Source: Epinephelus fuscoguttatus
Lineage: Eukaryota; Chordata; Actinopteri; Perciformes; Serranidae
Assembly (NCBI RefSeq): GCF_011397635.1
Contig: NC_064759.1
Location: 11,862,428-11,926,427 of the forward strand
Length of the DNA: 64,000 nt
Direction: 5' to 3'
The notes under the pieces are model-generated. The model had not been told where the DNA came from. It saw nothing but the letters and a program-made list of their open reading frames with translations, and did no database searches. Below are positions 22,801-33,892 of the stretch, piece after piece (the stretch's first letter is position 1; each line of letters starts with the position of its first letter). The position numbers and the translations under genes were made by a program.

Positions 22801-25203
22801 TTTTTTTTTTGTCAGACATTTTCTCTGACATCTTATCTGTTAGAGAACATGAGCTAGATCGATGGTCAGTCTAATTCTAGCATTCTGTGGTAGGAAACTA
22901 ATCTTGCAGCGGTCTAGTTTTCTTTTGTGTATCTCCCTTTCTGGATCACTTTAAAGAATAAGGGTGTAATTATGATGCGAACCAGCTGGGGAGTTCTGAA
23001 TTCCAGCTCTGATCACCAGAATCTTGTATGAAAGAGATCGGCACGGAGAAAATTTAAAGGCTAAAATGACATTCAGTGGAGGGTGAAATGGGAGAAAGAA
23101 CACCGATGTTGGAAAGGTGCTGACTGCCAACTGTAAACACAGAGATGCCGATAAAAAAGGCAATTGTAGCCTGAATTAACTCTTTTTATTTAAGGGCCTG
23201 TGTTTAACAAAGTGGACATCACGACAGGAGACCAAAGAAAACGGCACTGTCAGAACTTTTACTTAACTGTTTAACTGTGGCTGCAAGTGCAATCTGATAG
23301 CCTTTTGCATCATGGTCATGACACACACTGCCCCTTTTTAACATAAGCCACTGTAGTCAACACTTCTATTACATCACAATATTTTAAAAGTATGCACGCA
23401 CTCTCTCTATATCTGCTCTTATCTGTGCTGACTCAAGATCCTCTTCAAACAGGATACATGAAGGCCGCCTTCTTTGAGGCTGTGACAAACAGCAGTGTCA
23501 ATATAGGTTCCAAGGAAGCCACATTTTTTCAGCACAATGAATTAACCAGGCCGTCCACTGCCTCATGCTTTACAGGGGAATCACACATGTAAATTTAGTT
23601 TTGCTCACATGCAAACCAGTAGTTAGAGTTTAACTGCCACTGTCCTTCCCTTGGTTTAGTGTTGTGTAAATGTTTCCTAGTGTAAAATTAAAGCTGAAAC
23701 TAACTGTTATTTCTAATATATGTTAATAACTCGGTCTATGAAATGTCAAAAATGTAAAATAAAATTCCCATCGCAACTTCTCAGAGCCCAGGGTGACGTC
23801 TTGAAATGGCTTCTTTGTACTTACTTTTTTCTTTTTGCTCCTGAAACACTTTATTTCTTGTATAGTTTGAATATTTTGACTGATACTTAACACTCTATTG
23901 TTTTAAAAAACTAGGCCCAGTGTGTGACCCTGACCTGGGGAACCCACTGGTTGTTTTTACTGGTTTGTGAACATGTGTAAACCACAATTGCTGTTACTGT
24001 AATCTGAAGCATTCTCTGACTCAAGAATTTCCTTTGTGATAAAGAAAGTCCTGCTGAACTGAACTGAATTTCATCCAAGCAATAGTCCAAAACATATTTA
24101 ATATACAATTATATATGGGTAAGAAATCAATCCTCACATTTCAAAGGCAGGAGCCAATTCCTGTTTAGTTTCTAAACATGAAAAATGACTTTCTGACTAT
24201 TGACTTATCCTTTAATAGTGTAATCATTTCAGCTCTAGGCTACTGAAAGTATTTCCTGGTTCCTCAACACTGAAAAAACTGTCACTGTGCCTGTTTATCA
24301 GATAAGATAACACAGCTGCATACTCATGAAATGCCACCGTTGCTGTGGTTAGACCGATGACAACACTTCTCTGTAACTTGGAGAGAAGTTTAAAGTTTTC
24401 ATTTCAGGCCCAAACTCTCACAACAGCAGAGCAGCAGCGCTGTGGCTTGTTCCGGGTTGTCAGCCAATGAGAATGAGCCACAACAGAGGAATTCACCAAC
24501 CGGCGAGCATCTTTCAGAGACACATACAGACACACCAAGGGTCTGACAATAAAATCGTGCATCCATATAATAATATATATGAAGCTTGATCAAACACAGC
24601 AGAGAAACATATTCAATACACACAACACTTAAACTAACCATGTTAGCAGTTAGCACTTTTCCCACTACTGTCAGTAGGTGGTATCAGCTAATGCTAGCTC
24701 GAGGCTTCATCCCTCCTCAACAAAGTTAACAGGATCCCAACTTTGTGTCATTTTTTAAAAGTTTGGAATATACGGTGTGTTATGCAAGTAACACCTCGAT
24801 TATATAAGAAGGATTATGGCTTGTTATAACCCTACAGCTAACGTTACTCAACACTACCGGCTAAGTTGACATTGCAGCTGGATAACTTGATTAGTTATGG
24901 GAGTCGGTTGGTGAAACCCGGTCAAAAGGCCTCCTCGGTGAACCTGATAAATAACTGCACACCCAGGAGCGACTGAGCGGGCTCACTAGTCACCTTGGCT
25001 ACTTTAAAAGCCACGTCTCATACCAGCATCGGTTAGCTAGCAGCTAACTGTCCAGCGGCAGGCTAACTAACGTTACTACGCTAACGTTAGCTTGCTGTCG
25101 CAGCTAAAAAAGCATATCCCCAAGCTAAGATATTTATCCTTACCAGCAGTAGAACCGTGACGAAGCGGGTATCGAGAGAGGGAGATATTGCTAACAGTTT
25201 CAT
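11929..25203 (-). CDS. erp44: endoplasmic reticulum resident protein 44, complete coding span
   Basis: ERp44 is a thioredoxin-family chaperone cycling between ERGIC/Golgi and ER. It retrieves ERO1 and unassembled thiol-bearing clients such as IgM or adiponectin. Eleven coding exons on the minus strand join in phase: 25144-25203, 21459-21531, 19860-19899, 19383-19498, 16581-16765, 16349-16464, 16079-16253, 15738-15849, 15494-15635, 12132-12234, 11929-12039. Total is 1233 nt or 410 residues (human about 406). Seen: a hydrophobic N-terminus (VTVLLL), the thioredoxin motif W-C-R-F-S with catalytic Cys at about 59 and Ser replacing the second Cys, as expected, the conserved stretch YPTLKLFRNGMMMKREYRGQ, and the C-terminal retrieval signal RDEL. 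The start ATG at 25203 is the only one giving a signal peptide in phase. ERP44 is head-to-head with INVS. Confidence 0.95.
12132..12234 (-). CDS. erp44: ERP44 exon 10
   Basis: 103 nt, phase 2 to 0. It encodes VPGKLRQFVLDLHSGKLHRE and FHHGPDPTDSTPGQ. This begins the C-terminal tail, which the family uses to gate the active site. Confidence 0.94.
12610..12800. repeat. fragment of the CACCCACAAAAT foldback family
   Basis: Contains the internal block GTGCATGTGTTTGGGAAG and GATAAATGAGACTTGGATTA, also present at 27725-27800 and 57625-57690. The terminal arms are missing here. It lies in ERP44 intron 10. Confidence 0.5.
12828..13140 (+). mobile_element. L1/Tx1-like LINE relic (end of ORF2)
   Basis: The plus-strand frame from 12872 reads NHWHVFWECPVIRPFWTEF and continues to a stop. 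This resembles the C-terminal region of L1-type reverse transcriptase proteins (x-H-x-x-W-x-C-P-x-x-x-x-F-W). Later text needs frame changes and has stops. It is dead and lies in ERP44 intron 10. Confidence 0.5.
13772..13815. repeat. (GT)n microsatellite
   Basis: 44 bp of GT repeat in ERP44 intron 10. Confidence 0.95.
13816..15493. other. ERP44 intron 10 remainder
   Basis: AT-rich intron. A retroelement-like tail (CCCCACTGGGGATCAATAAAG) lies near 14685-14710. No exon is supported. Confidence 0.6.
15494..15635 (-). CDS. erp44: ERP44 exon 9
   Basis: 142 nt, phase 1 to 2. It encodes INFLHADCEKFRHPLLHIQK and TPADCPVIAIDSFRHMYVF. Confidence 0.95.
15738..15849 (-). CDS. erp44: ERP44 exon 8
   Basis: 112 nt, phase 0 to 1. 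It encodes ELTEEGIPFLILFHVKEDGE and continues to VARQLISEK, at the start of the b' domain. Confidence 0.94.
16079..16253 (-). CDS. erp44: ERP44 exon 7
   Basis: 175 nt, phase 2 to 0. It includes RFSGDNIIYKP, PDMIYLGSLTNFDLTYAW and DKCVPLVREITFENGE, all close to the family. Confidence 0.95.
16349..16464 (-). CDS. erp44: ERP44 exon 6
   Basis: 116 nt, phase 0 to 2. It encodes RSKRHIIGYFESRDTDSY to DDCTFLAAFG, in the b domain. Confidence 0.93.
16581..16765 (-). CDS. erp44: ERP44 exon 5
   Basis: 185 nt, phase 1 to 0. It encodes DIAQRYRITKYPTLKLFRNG (with the cis-Pro of the thioredoxin fold) through the start of the b domain. Confidence 0.95.
16766..19382. other. ERP44 intron 4
   Basis: Intron with a short GT run near 16998, AT-rich sequence to 18190 and a foldback element at 18205-18981. 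No exon was found in either strand. Confidence 0.6.
18205..18981. mobile_element. second copy of the foldback MITE
   Basis: The left arm starts TTAAAGGACTAGTTCAG and the right arm ends with an approximate reverse complement (AAAGTATCCCTTTTA). The same central palindrome with ACACAGGAGCTGCTGG as in 10206-10929 is present, but more diverged. Confidence 0.7.
19383..19498 (-). CDS. erp44: ERP44 exon 4 (active site)
   Basis: 116 nt, phase 2 to 1. It begins C-R-F-S, the single-Cys thioredoxin motif that forms mixed disulfides with clients, and continues QMLHPIFEEASNIV to ARVDCDQH. Confidence 0.95.
19860..19899 (-). CDS. erp44: ERP44 exon 3 (40-nt microexon)
   Basis: Only 40 nt, phase 1 to 2. It encodes N-NAGVALVNFYAD-W, the strand leading to the active site. 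Confidence 0.92.
20791..20984 (-). mobile_element. tRNA-derived SINE
   Basis: On the minus strand a tRNA-like head (GGTGGCTTAGTGGTAGAGCA, then GGTTCGAGTCC) is followed by a fixed body (TGCTGCATGTCATCCCC) and a poly(A)-type 3' end. It lies in ERP44 intron 2. Confidence 0.75.
21459..21531 (-). CDS. erp44: ERP44 exon 2
   Basis: 73 nt, phase 0 to 1. It encodes VMGLSTPGQ then AEITSLDSANIDDVL, matching the mature N-terminus of the family (EITSLD). Confidence 0.9.
21532..25143. other. ERP44 intron 1
   Basis: 3.6-kb first intron. No further exon, RNA gene or clear repeat family was recognised; it is generally AT-rich. Confidence 0.5.
25144..25203 (-). CDS. erp44: ERP44 exon 1 (signal peptide)
   Basis: 60 nt, 20 codons from ATG, ending phase 0 at a GTAAGG donor. 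It encodes MKLLAISPSLDTRFVTVLLL, the start of the signal peptide; cleavage probably follows shortly after, in exon 2. Confidence 0.85.
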
Positions 25204-25420
25204 TGTACAGTATAATTATTGGAGGTGGTGGTGTTGAGTCTTCCCAGGTTGTCTCGACGCCGCTCTTCTTACTGCAGCAGGAAACCGACGGCGAACCAAT
25301 CTCACTGTGACCACGGAAACGTCCTGCTACTCGCGTGGCTTTCTGGGTAGTGTAGTCTTCAACATCAACCAAGCGGCTGGCTCGAATGACTGAGAAAACT
25401 ACAACTATGGCGGTTTATTG
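25204..25420. promoter_or_regulatory. ERP44/INVS bidirectional promoter
   Basis: A short, relatively GC/CpG-containing segment lies between the ERP44 ATG (25203) and the first INVS exon. It holds TTCTGGGTAGTGTAGT at 25341-25356 and GGGAGTTGTAGT at 25428-25439. Both resemble the ACTACA(A/C)nTCCCAGAA element bound by ZNF143. An ATGGCGG YY1-like site is at 25406. There is no clear TATA box. These fit divergent housekeeping promoters. Confidence 0.55.
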
Positions 25421-25528
25421 CTTTAACGGGAGTTGTAGTGTTTTGTCACCAAGACTGTGGCGATTCAACGGGACTACTTGGAAGAAAACTTTCTAAGATT
25501 TTCATCTGAGAGGAAAAGAAATCAAACG
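25420..25528 (+). other. invs: putative INVS 5' untranslated exon 1
   Basis: Sequence after the promoter ends at ATCAAACG with a GTAAAT donor at 25529. The 5' limit is a guess. It would splice to the acceptor at 26094. Confidence 0.4.
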
Positions 25529-26094
25529 GTAAATATAACACCGACGAAGGACAAGTGGAAAGGACGCATTATTAAAAGTGTAATGGCATTAGAGTTATAC
25601 GTAATTTGCCCACTGTCACACATTTGTTCTCTGTGTTTCCTTAGTACGCTTATGAATAACTGATTTCTCCTGAGCAGGGGGGAGTTGCATCATTATGCTT
25701 CATTTTTTGCAATACTTTGTTCGACCTGTTTTCCACCATCCAGCAATGCGTTGTAAGCTACTGCGCAAAAACTTGCTTTGTGGTATAAAAAATGTGAGAA
25801 AACCTTTAGATGCCCTGCAAAATATCTACAAATATTATCCATAAATCCAGCAAAATTGTATGTGTAGCTGCTGTTTAATCAAACACAGACTCCTCAACTG
25901 CAAACACACACTTACACAGAGGTTTAATGCATCTCATCAGATTAGAAGAGACTGGTTAACCCAAATAATATGTCACTGAGGCATCCTCCCTCTGCCTGTA
26001 ATCAGTACTGTAGCAGTGTTATGCTGGCAGTTATTTGTGTGAACAGGTGGGCTGGTCTCAGTAGGTGAGTGATCCTCTTTCTCTGCCCCTGCAG

Positions 26095-26201
26095 GAGCCG
26101 GGATCAGGGCAGGTAGGGGACCTGGACGTGCCTCCACACCCACGAAGGATGCTCTGAACTGAGCAACATCTGCTGAAGAGTCCCCCCTCAACACAGCTAT
26201 G
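26095..26201 (+). CDS. invs: INVS exon 2: 5' UTR ending in the start codon
   Basis: The CCCCTGCAG acceptor is followed by 104 nt of leader, then ATG as the last three bases (26199-26201), immediately followed by the GTAAGA donor. The next exon continues in phase 0 (ASATSSPG). A two-codon upstream ORF (ATG CTC TGA) lies in the leader. Confidence 0.75.
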
Positions 26202-29200
26202 GTAAGAATCCAACACACAGAGAGCAGCAATCCACATTTAATTTAGCTTTATAAATCCCACAAGAGTTTTATTTTCTGTAGTTATTGGGTCTATCTGTTG
26301 GTTACTTTGGTCTCTCTCCTGTACTACCAGCTTGTAATTCGCTCTCTGGAGTCAGCACCGTTGAGACTTTGTGGGAACAAACCTAATTGTGTGTGCTGGA
26401 GCAGCCTAATTGTTAAGGAGATTAAGGTGGAATGCTGAATTGAATCCCAGCATTAATATTTGATGGGCTAAAGCTGTCCATAGGGGGTTCACAGTGTGTG
26501 AGCAACTCACAGATGGAGTCAGAGGAAGATTTTTCTCTCCTCCTGTCTGGATATCAGTGATTGAGAGAAAGAGTGGCAGAATGTCTTTCTTAGTGTTGTC
26601 ACGATACTGAAGTTCCTAACTTCAATACAATACTGTAAAATATCAATATTCAGTACTATTTTTGATTAAAAAAATGACATTGCTAGCACCATACAAGTGA
26701 AAATGTTCTATTAAAAGTTAAATATAACAAGGCTATAACATGACAATGACTTCTCTTGGTTAGTAGCAGGGAACAGCAGAATGACTGTAGTAAACATTAA
26801 CAATAACAGAGTGTTAGAAAGTGCAGCTGGCAATGGTGTATTGATGCTGCGTTAAATGGGTATTGAAAATGTTTATTATTCAGAATTGATATGTATCGAT
26901 ATATTTGACAAAACCTCTTACTTATGTTGTTAATGCTGTACAAAGTAATAAGCATCACAATATCTATAAATCTTCTTCAGTATTATGAAAATATGAAAAT
27001 CACATGTTGAGTTATCTGTGTTAGTTGTATTATTCTGTATAGTCGTGCGAGTTTAAACTGGAACACATTTCTCTGGTGTAATCACTTTTATTCAAACATG
27101 CACACCACAATTAACAATTATAATGATAAATGATGGCTGACGTAAATATATGGGCCAGGCCTACACTGCAACTCTACAAGTTAACTGATATTTTAGGTGG
27201 TTAGGTCAGGTGTTACGATTTACTTAAATGAATACCTCACCCACAAAATGACTGTGTATAAATTAGTCATGCTGTGTTACCATAAATTTGTGGATTTATA
27301 TTTTGTTTCCTCGCATGCCTCCATGGAAAACGGCGAACATATTGATTTATCATGCTCAGTTCTTCCCCAACACGTGCATTTTCTTTTTTTTTTTAAATTA
27401 TTTTTGTGGGCTTTTTGCCTTTAATGACAGGACAGTGAGTGAAATGGGGAGACAGAGAGAGGGGGGACTGACATGCAGCAAAGGGCCGTGAACCGGATTC
27501 GAAGCCTCAGACGCTGCAGCGAGGCAATGCCTCTGTACATGAGGCAGTGCCTCTGTACATGAGGCAGTGCCTCTGTACATGAGGCGCCGGCACTATCCAC
27601 TACGCCACCGACGCCTCAACACATGCATTTTCACCAAAATCTTACCTTTTAAAACTGAACTGAGAGTAAAACTCATCTATGCTCTTTTCAAAGACAGATG
27701 CCAGTATTTAGGTTTCTAGCTAAAATGCATGTGTTTGGGAAGTACTGAGCACATGACTGGATAAATGAGACTTGGATCATACTGCACGAATTGTGTGAGA
27801 GTTTGTAAACTGTTTTAATACAGTTTTGCTATTGTTAAGCATGGTCCTCAATCAATCAATAAATAAATACATTTGCTGTTTTTTGGCGGAGGCATGCAAG
27901 AAGAACAAATACCCCTTTTCGACCGTCATGGGCTGGCTTGGCTTGGTTTGGTTTGGGCCATTAGCTCACCCCGGCAGGGATTTGCGTTTCCATTACAACA
28001 GGGCTTCCTGCTTTAAACCTTTTAAAAAAGAGACTTTTAAAAACGCCTTTCTCTCTGGTCTCCTGCAGACAGAGGTGAGGAGAGTCACGCAACACACACG
28101 GCTTGTTTGATAAAGAGAAGCGGAGTTGTCGGGGGTCGGCTGCGGTCAATAAGATGTCACCACTACCCACTTGAGAGCAGGTGGCCCAGCTTTTGGACCT
28201 ACTCTGGAGAGGGTCCATCTCTAGCACAGCTCAGCGTGGCACAGCGCATGTTAACTGATAATGAAAACGCAAATCAACGCTGCATGGCTTGACTTGGCAC
28301 AGCCAAAAGTGACAGTGAAAAAGGATCAATAGTTTGCTTCATGAATTCAAGATTTCAGGACATGACTAACTGATTTACAAATGGTGATTTTGTGGGTGAA
28401 GTTCAGAGTTTGATGATCTAAAGATCTTAAGATGATCTCAAGAAAATCTGTGTTTTTCGAACACCGCTTCTAAGTAAAACATGAATGGCCCTATCTAGAG
28501 CGGTACAACATGGCGATCTCTATAGAGAAGGACCCACTCCCTATGTAGATATAAACGGCTCATTCTAAGGAAACAAAAACACAACAGTTCTTATTTTCAG
28601 GTGATTATACACTAAAGAAAACATACATATTATATCATTTTCCATTTCTACTAATATATCCCCTTAAATCTTACACACTGGACCTTTGAGGAAGATCAAC
28701 TTATCATATTTTACAATGAAAGAAATACAAGCTAATCTATACGGCCGAGAAGCCTTTACCAAAGGCTGGTGCTTGTCTTGTAATAACTTTATTGATTATC
28801 AATAGCCATTTTTGTCTTTGAGGATTGACACATTAAGGCACTGCCTAATAATGTCTTCTGTCAGAGCTCCTGTCAAATCCGGCCTCTTATTGCATGTCAC
28901 AAGAAAATTTTAAACTTGAACTTCTTTAACGTCAGCATGGTGTCATCAGCCACAAGGCAGATGAAGCTACATATGAGTACTGTAAAACTTCAATTAGTAG
29001 CCCAGGCTATTATTTGCTTAAATCACTGAAATCAACAGGTCTATATTACGGACAGGCTTTTAATTCCTTTCACACAAAACTGTTGCTCAGCAAAGATCAG
29101 GACATACAATCAAATTGTTTATTTAAACCAGTATGAATATTACTTATTTAAAAATTAGGCTTTGGATAATATATCAAGCTCCAACAGAGCGTTATGGCAC

Positions 29201-30707
29201 TCGAGAATTACAGCCCCCGGCATACCGACACAACACCACTTTATCCTGTTAAAACAACACTCACAACTTGGATTCATTTTTATGAAAAACCCTTTTGAGT
29301 CTTTTGATCTGAGGACCCTAAAGGAATATGAATAACTTACAGGGTAATTGAGGGAAGGACACGTCATTTTAGGTAGCCAAAAACCTCGTTTTATACATCT
29401 GGAAAACTATATATTAAAAAAAAGAACTGTTTGGTAACCAGAAAAGGCGTCTAATCGAGACAGGCTTTCATCTGTCAAAATGTGTAGCTACACTGGGCTA
29501 GTAAAAAGGACTGGGTGTTTAATTTGGACTAGTTTTACGGTATTTATTTTGCTCTGTAACCATACATGTATAGTTTCTGTACAGATGTAGTGCACAGTGT
29601 CCTATCGCACTACATGCAGCCCACACCCATACCTCTCTCCCTGCAATCTGATTTAATCTGTCTGTCCTCTGCCTATCTTGCCCTCTCCTCCCTTTTCTGT
29701 TTTCTCCATCTTTTTCCATTTCGCATTCTCCCATTGATTTTTTTGTTTGTTTTTCCAGCTGATTATGTCCCTGTACTCTGATTCGCCGGTGGGCACATTG
29801 CTCTCTGCGCTTTAATTGGACATTTAATTAGATCACAGTTTTAGTTCAATTAGACTCAGAGGTGTTGGGAAAAGGATATGGAGGAGAGAAGAGGAAAAAA
29901 GTCCCCGAGCTGGTCTCTGTCTCCCTCCTCTCCTCTCCACTCCTCATCTCACTCTTTTTCTTCATCTGTCTTTTTCTGTCCGCCTTGCTGTCCCCCCCCT
30001 CCCTCCTGAGCATGGCTCATTAGTGATATAATGGGATGACACAAAACACACAGCTCCCCTAACTCTCAGAGTGTCTCAACGAGCACCTGAATCACACACA
30101 CACATACACACACACGTAAGGTGACAGGCACTGTGTGAGCTCACTGTTGCAGATGTTGTTTTTTGGGGTGTTTCTTTATGATCTCTTCCTTTGGTTTGGT
30201 ACTAAAGCCATGACAGGGTAAGCAAAGGTGTTTTGAGACAAAGCCTGTGTGTTATTAGTCCCTCTGATTAATCTCCAGCACTGCCTGACAGTCTGCCAGT
30301 CACAGCAGCATCAACCAGCCCGTACACACACACACACACACCGCAAACATTAACGACATGCTGGGCAGAACCCTATCGACTCAGTGGAGTGCTCCGGTAT
30401 GATATCACTACACCTAATGAGACTAAGATAAGCCTCATTACCAGCAGCGCTCGCTTACATGCCAGTCAAGCGCAGGGCTATTCTGCACCAGTTTTAGCTC
30501 CCCCATGGTTCCGCCCTCTTCCTCCTTTTGTTGTCATAGTTCTCACACAGAGCTCTGACTCAGAGCATAAACAACACGGTGCCCCAGTGGGCCAAAAACA
30601 CATGGGCAAATGTAAACACACACCCAGATGTATGCTGATATGCACACACTTGCGCTCAGGTGTAAGTCCGCAGAGGACACAAGTCAATCTCTGCGTCCCT
30701 CGGGCGG

Positions 30708-30744
<37 letters not shown>

Positions 30745-30822
30745 ACCTCCCTTTTCTGACTCCCTCCTACTCTCCACCCTCAGGAGAAAGATAGAGAACC
30801 TGCCTCCACTGTGTCCCCAACT

Positions 30823-30866
<44 letters not shown>

Positions 30867-31502
30867 CGTATCTGCACCACTGATTTGTGCAGTCCCCTCT
30901 CTATATGTGTATATAAGTGTGCATGTATAGATGGTTTGTGTGTGAGCGACAGGCAGGGGTGTTTTAGCCACAGGCGTCACTACCTGACCCCCGTGGCTGT
31001 GAGATTGACAGCTGTGGTCCCGCCTAATTGCATTACTCTCCCAGGTGATTGGCTCACACCCCGGGGGCTCATTTGTCAGGATGCATTGCGGTAATGATGT
31101 AAATTAGCCGATCTATGTGCCACTCAGCCTTCTTGCCCCCCGCTGATTGGCCCCGCTGTGCCCCAGGGCCCGGCCCCCAGCTGAGGGAGCCAGCTCATTG
31201 GTCCTTAGGGAACCAGGAAGTCCCCTAGAAATAGGGCTTTGCAGATTGGGCATCCCTGTGGGCCGATATTATCCTTCCTCCCACCTCTTTAGCTGTCAGT
31301 CAAAAGCCAGGGACTGATCCCTGCAGCCTCTGTCTCCTGTCTGAGACACAGACACACATACACACACACACACAGTCACACACTGAGACATTTAAGTGGT
31401 ATAGGCACCCATAATAGCCACATGTCGGCTGAGAGCCTAAACACGCTCCGGTATAACTGTATAAACTGTATAAAGATACGACTATATAAAACGTGTGTGA
31501 GT

Positions 31503-31549
<47 letters not shown>

Positions 31550-31688
31550 CCTCCAGGATTGAAATAAAGGCCACAGGCTCAGGCTCTGTTCCCCACTGCT
31601 TACCCAGCATGCCTCAGCTATGTCCTCTATCAAAAGCAGACACCTTCACAGTGACAGACAGTTAGAGAAACAAATAGACAGACACACT

Positions 31689-31752
<64 letters not shown>

Positions 31753-33849
31753 TGACTCCCTGGTTTCTTTGCCTGGTTGTCTCAATAGCATCAATTGAAG
31801 TGTTGGCTACAGTATGTGTAGTGTGTGTGAGGAGGCGGCAGTGTGTATCATGGCACTCCTGTAGTGTTGCTGAAAGGTTTCGCGGGAGTTTCTGGATTCT
31901 TTGTTAAACTCGCCACAGTTATATGAGGCCGAATATGAATAAAGACTAAATAATGTCAGCATCAGCATGAATCGATACTCATACAGATGCACAATCACTA
32001 GGTCTGGACCTCCGCCCGTGATCAATAGTTTACTCTGAGTTATTGTCTTCGTATTAACAAGTGGAGTGCTCCCTGAGGAACGCGTATGAATGGCTAAATG
32101 AGACCACTCCAAACCTCTCAACAGGACCTGGTGTTGTTTTTACACCCTCCTTTGTTTGATGTCAGACGCAGCATCGCAGAAGCCTTTTTAGCCAAATTTG
32201 GATGCACTGTGGGTGTTTCCAAAACACTCAGGTCCTCATGAAACTCTAATTGCCTGCTCTTGGCAATGTGAATGTCCCTCACATAGATTCAGATATCGAC
32301 TTGTGTCCCTCATGTCAGTGTTTGGCCAAATTATTTTTTTCCTGCGTCTAAGATTATTCATCAATCAATTCATATTTTTATTGTGGCAGCCGGGGGCTTT
32401 TCATATTGACTCTGAAAAATGCAGAGAAAGATCAAAATAAGTCAACAAAAGTAAAGGGAAAGTTTGAAATGAGCTCTTGTCAGGAAGCACGATGAATGTC
32501 AGTCATCTGTTTAAGAGATATGGGCAGATTATGAGAGCCTGTGAACCCCTGGGCAAAGATATGCCAAAGGTCCCACCTTCTCTGTGACATAGGAACACAG
32601 ACTCTCTGTGTAATCGTTTTGTGTCTCTTTGAGGTAGTTTTATCAGGTCGTTTTGCGTCTCTTTGAAGTAATTTTGTGTCACTTTGAGGTCATTTTGTGT
32701 CCGTGGTTTTGTGTCTCTTTGTAGATGTGTTGAGCCTCTTTGAAGTAATTTTGTGTCACTTTGAGGTCATTTTGTGTCTTTCTGTAGTCATATTGTGTCT
32801 CTTTGAGGTCCAATCGTGTCTCTTTGAAGTAGTTTTGTGTCTCTTTGTGGTTGTTTTGTGTCTCTTTGTAGACATTTTCTGCCTCTTTGTAATTGTTTTT
32901 TGTCTCTTTGAGGCAGTTTTATCTGGTCGTTTTGTGTCTCTGAAGTAATTTTGTGTCTTTGAGGTAGTTTTGTGTCATTTTGTGTCTTCTTGTGGTTGTT
33001 TTGTGTGTCTTTGTAGATGTGTTGAGCCTCTTTGAAGTCAGTAATCCATCCATGTTTAGAGGACGCTGTCATCATGATATTACTCTTCACAAAAGTGCGG
33101 CCATGTCATCTCTGCCATCTCTGCATGTGGTAGATATTAGTATTTGCAGACTGCGTGTGTGTAAGTCACATACACACGCATTACTGACTGAGTAATCGTT
33201 GTAAATTAGAGATGTTTAGAGATGTTTGTGGTCGATTTCGGTAAAGCCCCTGTAAAAACTCTCTCTCACGGAAAATAACTTCCCATGACGTGGGATGTCA
33301 TGTGCCAAACACACACACGCCGAGGCTCACACACCTTTATGTGCCGCACCTACCATCCTTCTTTACGTGCACATAGACCTACTTCGCAATAAATGTATTA
33401 ACTAACCTGTTTTAAGTCTCCGCCACTACTTGGCAGAGCGTGAGAAAGCAGCGAGCATGATGGGTAATTGCCATGCTGCACGCAGTGTCTACAGGAGCAC
33501 ACTTTATGAGGTGATGGCAGGCGGAGGGAGAGGGGGATGAGAGGGAAGGATGGAGGACACCGGCGTATTCCCTCCTCCCTTTGGATGGTTCAGTTTTCTT
33601 GCCAAGAGTTTAAAAGTTTTCAGGACTGTGATCGCAGTAATCAGCCTGCCTATACCTTATCAATACTTCTTATCAGTTGTCTTGTGTGAAACTGGTGGTA
33701 GTGAATCATTGGTGTGACCAATAATAAAAATGTTTTGGGGAAATCTCAGACTGTGGCATGAGTTTGTGCCTCCAGCGTTTATGTGTTTAGGGGCAATAAT
33801 TGATTTCTGTGTTGTGCCCCGCAGGGCTTGTCCCACATCTCTAAACCCA

Positions 33850-33892
<43 letters not shown>

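Larger units (their letters stand above)
29760..31330. promoter_or_regulatory. candidate conserved regulatory block in INVS intron 1
   Basis: Less repetitive than its surroundings, with TTAATTGG/TTTAATTAGATC near 29812-29835, CTAATTGCATTA near 31024 and repeated GATTGG/CATTGG CCAAT-type sites at 31046-31200. Interrupted by CA repeats. Function is inferred from composition only. Confidence 0.3.

Noticed and set aside
30389-30883. Long ORF over CA repeats (many His-Thr)
   Set aside because: The frame stays open only because (CA)n and (TG)n have no stop codons; no splice or protein similarity.
32697-32948. Leu/Phe/Val-rich ORF that looks like a membrane protein
   Set aside because: Direct translation of the 21-bp minisatellite.
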